This document shows positions 10,872 through 21,897 of a stretch of 64,000 bases of DNA, in pieces. This DNA is from Hymenolepis diminuta (Eukaryota > Platyhelminthes > Cestoda > Cyclophyllidea > Hymenolepididae). The DNA lies in contig CAADRB010000023.1 in the NCBI GenBank assembly GCA_900708905.1, forward strand, positions 1,930,624 through 1,994,623, in the 5' to 3' direction. A program made the position numbers and the translations under genes. The notes under the pieces are model-generated. The model worked only from the letters and a program-made list of their open reading frames with translations. It was not told where the DNA came from and did no database searches. Each line of letters begins with the position of its first letter. The stretch's first letter is position 1.

Positions 10872-12639
10872 ATGAAAATGAAGAATTCAGTTTTGAAAGG
10901 ATTTTTGACCCGTGAGGAATATCTAAAAGCTTCTAATGAGAATTTTGACTGTTACTTTACTGTTAATGGGCAGTTAATTCGTAGTTGTGAAGACCTCGAC
11001 AATTTCGATGATCCCATTTGCATAAAGATTCATCCTCGTTTGCGTGGCGGTAAAGGAGGCTTTGGTTCTATGCTTCGTGCTATCGGTAATCAAATAGAAA
11101 AGACAAATAACAATGACATGTGTCGGGATCTCTCTGGCCGACGTATTCGAGATGTAAATGCGGAGGCGAAGCTCAAGGAGTGGTATGCAAACGCTAGTGA
11201 ACGTGAGCGTGCAAAGTTGGATAGATTTCTTGAAAAACAGAAACGTCGTCGTGAGGCCCTTGCCAAAGGCCCTCTCCACGATCACAAATTCAACGACCCG
11301 GAATTCAGCAGACGAAAAGAGCACATTTCTGCGGAATTACAGGAAGCTGTGGAAGACTTGTTAAGGAAAATTGTTGCAGATTCGGGTCCAGCGGAACCCC
11401 CTAAGAAGAGACGAAAGCTCTGGATTGAAACAATCGATGGTTATGACCTTTCTAGTAGCGATGGCGCTGATTCTGATTCTGATATTTCCTCACCTGATTT
11501 GGATCCTGAGCCTTCTACTTCTAAGTCCACTCAGGATAACAGTAAGTTATTTTTATCAAACCCCATTTGTTTGCTTAATTTACCTGCATTGCTCTTATGG
11601 TATTTGAATTTTTTAATATCAATTTGCCATTTTGGAATGAAGTTCTCGAAATTATTTCCCATCTTTGTTCTCTTGGCTCTAGTCGAATGCATTAATCTGT
11701 TAAGAATTATATGAGGCTTCTCATAATAGAATTTCTTTTAAAATGGCTGCTGAAGTCAACTTATAAGAAAGTGCTTCCGGATGTCAATACTTATGGTTGT
11801 TGGATTTGTAAATGCGTGTCTTTAAGTCTGTGAATTTGTAAGGATGAATTTGGGTTTATTTTTGAGAAGAATATTTTTCTAGTTGTACTTAATATTCATC
11901 CTTATGTTCTCTTAAAATTTAAAATGAGAATGGGATTTAAAAAAATTAAATATAGTCAGATATGAGGCACCCAGAGGTGTTTATTTTGAGCACCGTCAAA
12001 TCGGTGACTTTTATTTCTTCCGGGTGAGTCTGACTGAATGAAGATGGGGTCAAATGATTCTCATAAACCTACCTTTATTAACACAGGTTGGGGCTTACGC
12101 ACATCGAGTAATGGCCTTGTTTATTTGTGAATAGATTTCTGAACTTTAGAGGAGTGGATGTCTAGTTTTTCTGATGTATAAATTTGAAATAATCAAAGTT
12201 TGCCAAAACAGTTGTGATAGTGTCAGGAATTTTTTCTGCAAAATTTTAACTTCTCATAGCATTCAACGAATCTATTTCAGGGCCTGTAGGAACTATTCGG
12301 ATTGCGGATGTATCTAAACCGAAAAGTGATAAAATAGAAAAATCCAATCCCACTTGCAGTAAAAATGGATCCGTTGATGTTCAGGAACCAACTTCTCCGA
12401 AAGTCGATGAGCATCAAACTCCAAACTTTGTCTCCATTACTGATAAGATACTCAATGGTGTATCTTCTCCATCCGAGTTGGAGTCATATGGCTTGGAATC
12501 CTTGAAGCAGGCCCTTTCAAGCAAAGGATTGAAATGTGGTGGAACTCTCTCAGAGCGCGCATCTAGACTCTTCTCTGTTCGTGATCTTGATCCCGCAGAC
12601 TATCCTGTCAAATTGCTTGCCGCTAAACCTAAGAAATGA
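10872..12639 (+). CDS. SDE2: Replication stress/splicing regulator SDE2
   Basis: SDE2 is made as a ubiquitin-like precursor that is cleaved after a double glycine. The processed protein acts in PCNA-linked replication-stress control and in pre-mRNA splicing. Two exons, 10872-11541 and 12281-12639, join in phase 1 and give 342 residues. The cleavage motif [13 protein letters not shown] is intact, with the predicted cut after Gly60. The neighbouring segment [13 protein letters not shown] is a family signature. A basic nuclear-localisation-like PPKKRRK and a Ser/Asp-rich stretch follow, and the C-terminus has the SAP-like block [19 protein letters not shown]. The ubiquitin-like fold lacks its first strand if translation starts at ATG 10872, so an upstream exon is likely. 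SAP residues are encoded by exon 2. Confidence 0.94.
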
Positions 12640-13204
12640 CCTCTTTTACTAAGTACTTTTTTGTCATTATTGCATGACTCCCCCCTTTAATCCCTTCCCT
12701 TTTGTCACTAATTCATTGCTGTACTGCTTTATTATGTCGTTTTTGTCGAATACTGTTTCACTTATTGATCTTTCATAGCAAATGACTGGTAGTATTATCT
12801 TTTCTATTTCGGTTAAGCTTTGAAAGGTTAGGATTATAAACTTAGGTTTCTCAGAGTTGAGTTCAGAAATCGGTTGCTTTTCTCGATATTGTATCAACAT
12901 TTGCAAACATCCAATTTTTTAGAACTGCAGTTAGATTAATAATTTTCTTAATAAAAATGAGTTCGTGTTATCGTCTTGCGTTAATTATTCACGAGTTTTA
13001 TTTTTTCAACTCTCTGCTTGTATATTTTAATGTTTTAATTGATTAGTTTATGCAGACCTTTAATAAATCGCTTGAAATTTAAAGGATCGACAGTTTTCCA
13101 AAACGCTTTTGCTAATTAGAAACGTTTCAATTCAAATAGAATTTCATTTGTACATTTATAAGAGCATGTAAGAAACAAGTAAAAAGTGGTTTTATAAGGA
13201 GTCC
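12640..13204. other. Convergent 3' ends of SDE2 and the coiled-coil gene
   Basis: AT-rich, with AATAAA-type signals near 12950 and 13063 suited to SDE2 polyadenylation. No other gene seen. Confidence 0.4.
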
Positions 13205-15521
13205 CTATTCCTCAAGAAGGGCACTCAAACTGATGCAGTCATCAGAAGAGGAAGTGAAACCATCTTCCTGATCATCGCCACCGTTTTTTGATAAATCGAG
13301 AAAGATATCTTCTTGTGAATTGGGAGGCTCTACGGGTCGTTTCACAGTCCCTGACTCGCAGTTATTGACCTGGTTGATTTTCGTTCGTGTAGACTGATAA
13401 TTCCATCGAACGTTTGGCTTGCTCCGATTGCTAAATAATAGGAAATTGATGAAATTTGGTCGGCTAAATCACCAACTAACATTAAAGGGGTTTATTATTG
13501 ACATTAGAATATTAATGTCTTTACAAGAATTCCGTCAAGAAATTCAGTACATTTAACATCTCTTTGGTGAATCCACTGGTTACTTATAATAATCATCCGA
13601 TTATTTACTAATCTAGTACAAAGCGCACCATTCGAACATGTGGAAGCAGAAATATAAGGTTTCAATTTTGTGAATGTGGTACGGGGGTTTGGTACATTTA
13701 TTCATTATCCAACGCATTCCACTTTGGGCATTTATTAATTCCATTCACCCGTAACCTTCAAAATTGAAGTCCCTGAAGATAGAAGGCTAATGTCAGAATT
13801 AGGAATGACATTCTTTTACATGACGATTAATTACCCCTGACTTTTGTAAGGCTTAAAGCATCCCGAATTTTGGCACTTGACATCGTTGGTGATTGTTATG
13901 TTTGGGATAAAATGATATCTTCGATAGTAAGAACGATTTGTTTCTGCAAACTTTTGTCTGCAATTGGGGACATTAAGGGCATGGATTTTGTCGGACATCC
14001 TAGACATATTAGATTGGTCATACCAATTTGAAGTTCTGTATATTAAACCCAGTGTGAGTAGACGATTTGGGAATCTGACTTCTCCTATGGCTTGGAATCG
14101 TGCCTCATCAGTACATTCCTAGTTATTTCAGTGACAAAGCTCTACAATGTTGGCCACAAGAGAGATGATGGAATACCTGTTTCTTGATCAGAGTGGCGCA
14201 TAATTTTCCGCATATGAATATATTATGTGTAACTTTTACCAAACATTAACACCAATAAAAGTAGTTTCAAGCGGGAAAAAAAATACTAGTTAAGTTTTAA
14301 CTTACCAGTTTTCTGTATGCAACATTTTTGCCGTAGAGTCAAAATTCGGACGATTCCAAAATTTTATGGAGAATTTGGGCGTTTTTCTCACCAAAGCACT
14401 TCCCTAAAAAAAAGATGAAGTAAATCCTTACTTTTATAACTTACAGTTTCCTCAGTTGGACTGTCAAATTTAGGATTTCTAATGACGCCTTTTCCAAATG
14501 TATAAGTACCAGGAGTATCTACGAAAAAGTTTATTGATGGCAAAATTATCTAACCGTTGAATTTATTAACCCTTAAATGATTCTGATTTCGAAAAAGCGG
14601 GACAAGTCGTGTCTTGCAATTTTGCGGACCCAGTGAGGAAATCTTTGCCGACTGTATCTGTTTTCGAGCCATTGAAATCATAAAACTATCAAATAAAGTA
14701 GCGGTCGGACTTACTTCAAATTTGAGGTAAAGCTACTTATTTTCAAAGTTAAAGTACTCTCCACCAAAAACTTGGATCTACATGGCACATACTTCGACGT
14801 ACTCTGTGATTTAATGACTGTTCTGAGATAATCAGAGACTGAGGATATTTTTCCAACTACCTAAATAGAAAGTGGTCTAAAAATTAACAAGTATACATTT
14901 TCTCTTTGGTCATTCAATCTTTTCACATATCCAATAACCCTTTGCATCTCTGTCAGTGTATTCTGCAGCTTGCTGTCTAGATAAGTGTAAATTGTGTTTT
15001 TATTACAACACTTACTTATATTTTCAATATATTCAGCATCTGAGCTTTCTGCATGAAATTTAGATATCTGAAAAAATACTCATGCGAAAATGCACATACC
15101 ATTGCATCTATTTCCGTTATTTTGTCTTGGATTTTATCAATTGTGTTTCTACTAAAATCAGGGAGATATAAAATTAAACCATACATAATTTGCATTTTAT
15201 TGTCTCTAACGTTTAAAGGATTTGCAACATATTTTCGGTCATTTTCACTTTGACCTTGTAAAGACATCCAAAAACCGTTATTCTACGAAAACTAATTAAA
15301 TAATTTTTAGGACAAACCTCCGGCTTTTCTGACTGTGAAGATTCCAGTGCACTGTCTCGAGAAGTCTGCGAACAGTAGCTGATGCCCAAGGGATCAACTT
15401 GGCTAGAAGAATATGAGGTATCCTGAGAAAAACAAATATCTCTAAAATTCAATTGAGAAAGAAGAGAATGGTACCTGTGAGCAGAAAATTTCAGATCAAG
15501 TCTCGGAATCTTAAAGGGCAT
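13205..15521 (-). CDS. Unrecognised coiled-coil protein, ten exons
   Basis: I do not recognise the family. Ten small exons were assembled: 15521-15475, 15441-15318, 15282-15100, 15067-15016, 14976-14897, 14860-14715, 14685-14571, 14518-14445, 14403-14306 and 13430-13205. Several introns are only about 29-42 bp. All junctions keep phase except exon 6 to exon 7 (about 14715/14685), where the best splice sites shift the frame; the true junction or a sequence error needs cDNA. The product is about 380 residues: a Ser-rich N-terminus (MPFKIPRLDLKFSAHR), a helical centre likely to form a coiled coil (NSKLQNTLTEMQRVIGYVKR), a Thr/Pro region with TPGTYTFGKGVIRNPKF, and an acidic tail ending SLSALLEE. 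The layout would suit a chromosome or cytoskeleton scaffold, but that is a guess. Convergent with SDE2. Confidence 0.65.
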
Positions 15522-16260
15522 TTTGTATTTTTGCCCTTTTGATTAAGTAAAAATATAGACAAAAAATTTGACTAATTTATATTTTTAAAAATTATTTTGA
15601 TATATTTTAAGTATTTTTAATTTCAATTCGCATTACATTATAAATAATATGAATCAAATTATACCTTTTCTGCAATTATTTAACTGACAATTAGTAACAT
15701 AATCTGATTTTCCAAGATTTTAATTTAATGAATTACTTGGTCTTGCTACTTGTTCGTAGCTTTTAACGTTCTAAAAATCCAACTGATGTTGAATAATATC
15801 ATATAAAAGTCAAAAAATTGGAATTGAGAATAACACTTATATTAATAAAACGAATAACTTTTGAGTAGGTTGCATTTTTCATCTTTGAACCGATACTTCA
15901 TTCCAGCTCACAGATATTGGTAAAAAATTAAATTTGCCTTTGAAACTCCAATAATTTAAATAATCAGAACAGAAATAACCAGATTCATCATAGTTTAGGT
16001 GATGAAGATATCGTTTAAATAGACCTCAAACTACGTGAGCACCTGCTTTTGCTAAATAGGATTTGGTCAATTAGGTTTGCATTCCGTCTCTTACCCACAT
16101 AATTGATCAAAAATATACGATCTATTTATTTTTAGCAATTCCAGCAGATGACACTATAAGTGATAAAGAGTGGTATAGCACTTTTCTTCTCTACTTGAAG
16201 TTATTATTATTAGCTGAAATCGCTTAATTTAAATTCAGTTAGAAAATTTACATCTTTACA
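15522..16260. other. Intergenic, AT-rich
   Basis: No gene or repeat recognised; presumably holds the promoter of the coiled-coil gene. Confidence 0.4.
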
Positions 16261-16269
16261 TAGAATCAG

Positions 16270-16570
16270 AATGTGTCAGTGCCAGCGTTGGAGTTGTTGA
16301 GGACGCACTCTCAATGTGCACAGGTGGAGCGGTGCGCATCTACCAATTTAGAGATCACGAGATCAATACCCACCAGCTTGTAGTGAAAACGCCCATTACG
16401 TTTTCCCTCTCGGTCATCACTAACCTCTGGGGTCTAGATATCAAAATCCCACTGCGGCACCCTGATGCAACATCAAGACTGACATCAAGCTCACAGTAGC
16501 ACTTGAAGCCCTCAATTTTTCCATGAAAACTGTCGTGTATCCATAAGTGGCTTATTTCAACTAGCATGAT
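16270..16570 (+). repeat. Possible tRNA-derived SINE
   Basis: The block is GC-richer than its flanks and reads like a diverged tRNA head: an A-box-like GTGGAGCGGTGCGCATC at about 16323 and a B-box-like GATCACGAGATCAATACC at about 16352, spaced about as in tRNA genes, with an unrelated tail. Open frames on both strands here are short and family-less. Evidence is by eye only. Confidence 0.3.
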
Positions 16571-18008
16571 TAAACGACTAAAGTGATCCCTGCCTCTGCT
16601 TTGATAGAGCTCAGTTTCCTCCGATCAGCGGTGTCCGGAATAATTCTATGTCCTCAATGAACTTTAAATGTGTGTGTGTAAACGAACGCATAAATCCGCT
16701 ACATCCACTCTAGCACACAATTTCCCACTCCCCTTGCTCTAGGCCTTCTCTCCGTCCCAATAAAGCTCTCCAACCAACGATTACTCTTTTCTCTGTCATG
16801 TTGCGTGATGAAGATAGCAAGAAGTTACAAAGTATAGCTTGATGAAGAACTAGGAGAAGATATGACACCGTAGCAGATAGCATATATGCAGGTTCATATC
16901 CATTGGTGTGAATGATCACCCACTCTGATTGACTTGTTAAACTGAGGATGATAGAATACGAGTATCTTTCAGTAGCAACTCTGTAATAACTTGAACTGTT
17001 TCTCTGTTGATTAAGCGTAACTGAATTAACTACAATGAAATTTAACAACGCAGGCGAAATTTATGCAACAATATGCATTTATGATCAAAAATGAAAAGAG
17101 GAATGTATAAAGCACCAAATTACGCTGTCAAATTTAGGTAAATAGAAGCTAATCTAGACACCACTAATATGAATAGACAAGGTGAGTCTATATATATTCT
17201 ATTATTAACAGCGAAAAATAAATACGCATTAGTTGTTGAAAGTAACATTATGTACTGTATAATCGAAGTCCTTTTCAGATACTCCCATTTCCTTTTAGAT
17301 AAAAGAAAGAAATGGATCACTCGCTTTATTCAATTAATAACCCCATATGAGTGTTATTGTTAATTTTGGTTAGGCCACTTATTGTTTACTTGGTTGTAGA
17401 TTAGATTTACTAATAGAATATCAGTAATGAAACAAATATGGTGAGATATTGCGTTCATTTTTTTCAGTATTCTCTTTGTAGAATGAACACACTTTTCATC
17501 CGTCTATATTCGTTCCGTTTCTAATGGAAAAAAATCTCCCGTCCTATATGGGAACCTGTTTTTAGAGAACGCAAGTTGATCATGTTATACTGGTCAAGTA
17601 AATCGTTTATCTCGTCTTTGCGTCGATGAGTGGACCAGTGGCTACCTGTCAGGCCAGATGTTTCTCATGAGATCGTCTTTTCTCTAGCCAAGTTAAGTTT
17701 TTCCAACACTTCTTCCAATAGGCTTGGGAAGTTTACTGCGTCTACCGTATAGCATAATCCTCATATACACTATTTGTACCTACATGTACACTTTTGAACT
17801 AGTTGATAGGATCGAATGCGATATAATTTGTAAAGCTTATGAATCTGTTACATTAGAATAGAGACTGCCTCGTTCTTTTCTCTTTTTCTTCTGCTTTTCT
17901 AAATATCATGAGCCTAATTTTATTAACTTGAAGGTGCAATTATGGTATTCACGTAGTAATGAGTAAGGTGGTTTGAAAATGTAGGGGACAGATAATGGTC
18001 TAACGTAC
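16571..18008. other. Intergenic, nothing recognised
   Basis: AT-rich with a short TG-dinucleotide run near 16670. Open frames of 60-110 codons show no family features or splice context. Confidence 0.4.
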
Positions 18009-18437
18009 CCGCTTAGGAGATGGAGGATAGAGATGCAAGTGTAAATGAATATCCCTTAAAATACTATAGACTGAGGGAAATTGAGTATGAAGGAGATTGA
18101 AATCAATGGTATAGTGACTAATATCACTACCCGCAGCAGCATCGGAGAAGTCATAGACCTTGGTGTGGGCGGGTTTTGTAAAGTGAAGTTCATCAAGATG
18201 GAAACCTAACCTCACAATGCTAGAGGAATGGTGAATGATGTCCTCTCTTGTTAAACTCTATAAATATTAAAGATAGGAGAGCGGGGCTAGATGAGAATGG
18301 AAGGGACTCTGATCTAGTAACTAGTTCAATTTCCTTACTGTTATAAATGTGCACTGGACGGTGCTGAACAATGATGATGAAGCATTGAATACTAGTATGG
18401 CTGAGTATGGTGGGACCGGAACTGTTATCCCTTCGAT
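18009..18437 (-). CDS. Candidate pair of exons, unrecognised gene
   Basis: Two adjacent minus-strand open segments have good splice signals. Exon 18437-18339 (33 codons) ends at a GTAAGG donor. After an 81-bp intron ending in TTTATAG, exon 18257-18009 (83 codons) ends at a GTACGT donor. Both are exact multiples of three and phase 0 at both ends. The peptide includes SSSIVRLGFHLDELHF and SDISHYTIDFNLLHTQFPSV, which looks like folded protein rather than random AT-rich sequence. I found neither the start nor downstream exons and recognise no family. It could be part of a larger gene, or a decayed transposon or pseudogene. Confidence 0.35.
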
Positions 18438-18639
18438 CTGTCAGTGTGTGAGCTGAGTTTTATAAATCTGCGGGAATCACGTATGATCCGGTGGGATGGA
18501 AAAATAGAGGAGACGTCACCTTCTCTATTAGGTCTCTTACGTAGGGGACGTAAGGGAATGACATTATTCCTAGTGAGGTCTCGCGCTCCATCTATACTCG
18601 CTACGGCTGCACCTTCAACGTACTTATAGCACAGAAATA

Positions 18640-21600
18640 TCCCAGATTAAGCTGTCACTCAACAACAAAAATGGAAGTGAGAGGAAGAAGGACCAACACA
18701 AAAGCCCCGTGTACAGGCAAAAAGTTGTTGATACATGACATATTAGATTTCGTCACCTTTTCCCAGATCAGTTTAATAGCGTAATTATTGCTTAGATAAG
18801 ACATTTTTTCTAATGGACATTCTAGTCGCCATATTTCCATTCCATGTCTGTCAGTTTAATTATTTTACTACCTTACGAGCGCATGGTTCGTGAGTTGATC
18901 AGCCAGCTTTCTAACGACTTTAATCGATAATCCAGGCAACTCATTTCAACCACATTTTTTATCCAGTAGACGGATTTCGCCAAATATAAATGGAGGAGTT
19001 AAAGATAAATAAACAGAAATACATATAAAATAATGTAAAGGAGAAGAATGAAGTTAAGGAAAAGGAAGATAAAAACAGAATACTGTGGTAATATAATTTT
19101 ATAAAATGGCAATGTATATAAGAGGAAAGGAGAAGATAAAAGAAGTGTAATATTGAAAGGGTTAGGTATATTTATGATAAAACCAATGGGTTCGAAGGAA
19201 CAGATATCGTGAAGGGAAAAGGTAGATCATGAAAAGGAAATAATATAATTTACATATTATCAGTAAGATATTAGAAATAAAATGAAACGAAAAAAGAAAA
19301 GGAATAACAATAGAAAGTAGCCCTTGGACGTCTGAAATTGATCAAAAAGAAATTATTATGTTACAAATAAAATACTAGTAATATTAGTGTTAGAAACTAT
19401 TATTATACCTTGGACCCCCCCATCTTAGTACCAGCCCCAGAGCTGGACATCATCGGTGGGATGTACTGCATCCATTCCTCAGGAAGAGGATATTATTTAA
19501 TGGTTACACGGCCTCAACTAATACTGGAAGATATTTAATTCAACAATTAGTTTGAAAGAGAGATAGAAAAGGGAAGAAAGTATACCACAAAATTCTAATG
19601 ACTTCCGACAATTACAACTTAAGCTACCAGAACCAGAATCCCCTATCACCCACCCTCCCCCACCATCCATAGTTATGGAGTACCTATAAGGGTGCGCTCG
19701 ATGTATAAAGAATCAGAAAAAAATACAAAGGACTCCACAATTTTACGTGCGAAACCTACCACCCAAGCATTCAACTAACGCTGAGCAAGCCAATACCAAA
19801 TAAATGTCTTAAGAAGAGTAATAAGGCAAATGTGCACGCTGACCCTAGACCCGACCCTTGAGGGAGCCCTTAAGCCTAATCGGGTTCTCTGCTGCCGTCT
19901 TCTACCTTGATCTATGCCTACCCAATAGCCATGTGATTGAATGCATGATCAAGGAGGTGTCAAACTTTTTTGATATTCGCTCAATCACTGGAAACTGATA
20001 ATTTCTCGAATGTATATCCAATTTTCGAAATGCTGGGATGAAATGTAATGAATGAATGATTAAGTCAAGAAAATAGGAGAATATTTAAAGCCCATTATCG
20101 TATATGATGAATGAAGTGGTAATAGGCATTGGCACAGGCCAGCAGATTTGGCCACCAGGAATGGGATTTTACTTGCCAGTTTAGTATTTAGTGTAAATTC
20201 ATGGTCTATTTGCCCGCTCACATCAGATAGCACATCTTTAGATTATCCATTCATTGCCATGTATAATTTTAAGTATTCTCGTTGAGAGAGTATTATGTGA
20301 CAATTAGAGGTAACGAACATTTCGAGCTCAGTTGATCGACTTGCCTTAAGAATTTGCCTATTACATATCTACTTGCAAATTCAAGTTATCAAAATTTATT
20401 GTTTACGTTTAAATTGATTAAAATATTACACTAGACGACGTATATTGATAAATCTTGGAAATCAAGTCTACAGTTAGACATCACTTTACATAAGTAGTGT
20501 GGAACATTTTGCCAGGTAAGAACGATATCTTATAAAACATCTTGCATTAACAAATAATGAATGTTAAACAGTTCTTCAAGCTCTTCATTTTAGAACACTT
20601 GCACATTTTTAGCTTAGTGTGAATGACTCAAATTGGGACGGTGCGTGAATATTGTGCTGGATATACGGGAATGCAAAATTGCGGCTTCTAGAAGGACCGC
20701 TCATCCACCCGTAAACTAACAATTTATCCAAATTCGATAGACCGTCGAGTGTATGGAATGAATCTTCTCCCTAAAACTTAAATTCACAGAAACGTAACTA
20801 TTGAGCAGATTTCCTTTCGTTACTCCAACTTTCAATCAAAGCCATATCACTTTCTTTGAAAACGTATTTTTTAACACAGCAGCAGCTGATCTATGAATAA
20901 AAATGGAATTTGTGTAGCAGATAACTTAATGAGATGCTACACGTTAATAAAATTGTCTTCCATCTTGTTCAGAAATGCATTTAGAAGCTAAGCAGAGGTT
21001 ATCCAGCAATTAAAATCATGTTGCGGGATACTTTAAGTGTAGAGATGACTCTTGTTTGCTAAGAAGACTCTGCACTTTGCCTAATGCTTCAATGAATACA
21101 ACACGTTTTTGGCTTGACGTGCTGTGAATTCAAGAATGTGCGATCACTGGTCGTTACAGACGTCCAAGTGTATCCATACAAGAGTGAGCGTGGAACCAAC
21201 AGGGGCAATCACAAACGAAAAAGGAAAGTTCCAAGGTCAGACACTCAGGATAACGAATCTAAAACGAAACCATCCGGAAAACAAAATATAATACAAAGAA
21301 AACTAAAAAGGCACTAAATTTTTGAATCAATTTATCAAATTTAGAAGGGTCGATGAACACTCCAAAGTAAATTTCCGATTAATCGAATATTTCGGTAAGT
21401 ACTCTCTTTTTATGGTAAAATTAACGAAATTATAAAGAAATAACTAAAATCAACCAGAATGGACGAATTGAATTCTTGATTACCTACAATAGGCACTATT
21501 TCCATCCCCTTGTGATAAATACGTCCTATTGACTGACTTGGGCTAGTTAATACATGCTATCAGCGTTGGCCATTTCTTTAGGATGCAAACTTGTGCTTTG

Positions 21601-21897
21601 AGATGAAACCTGGAACTACGTTACCGTCAATGAACATTTAGCATCTGCTCATCATTTATCGCTCTCTGAATTAAATTTATGTCAGTTGAGATTGGAAGAA
21701 AGACAAACATCAATTAACAAACTCTTTATTTTTCTCAAAGATGACTTGCATCTAAAGATTAAATTAATTAGGCCTATATACGTACACATAGAGAGAGATA
21801 AATAATAAAAGCCCCGATCACATTCACAAAGAAGGAGAATAGACGGAAAGCGTGAAGTCTAGTCTTAATGTGCATTATCATTGAATGGAAATAAATT
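18640..21897. other. Intergenic, nothing recognised
   Basis: Purine-rich, AT-rich sequence (notably 18980-19330) followed by a somewhat less AT-rich patch at 19400-20060. No exon with convincing splice sites and no match to the two repeat families of this window. Confidence 0.4.

Noticed and set aside
16710..17048. A 112-codon minus-strand frame
   Set aside because: No conserved motif, no splice support, and composition typical of chance frames.
21114..21317. A Lys/Arg-rich plus-strand frame of 67 codons
   Set aside because: Could be an exon by composition, but no acceptor with a pyrimidine tract, no start partner and no family; left unannotated.
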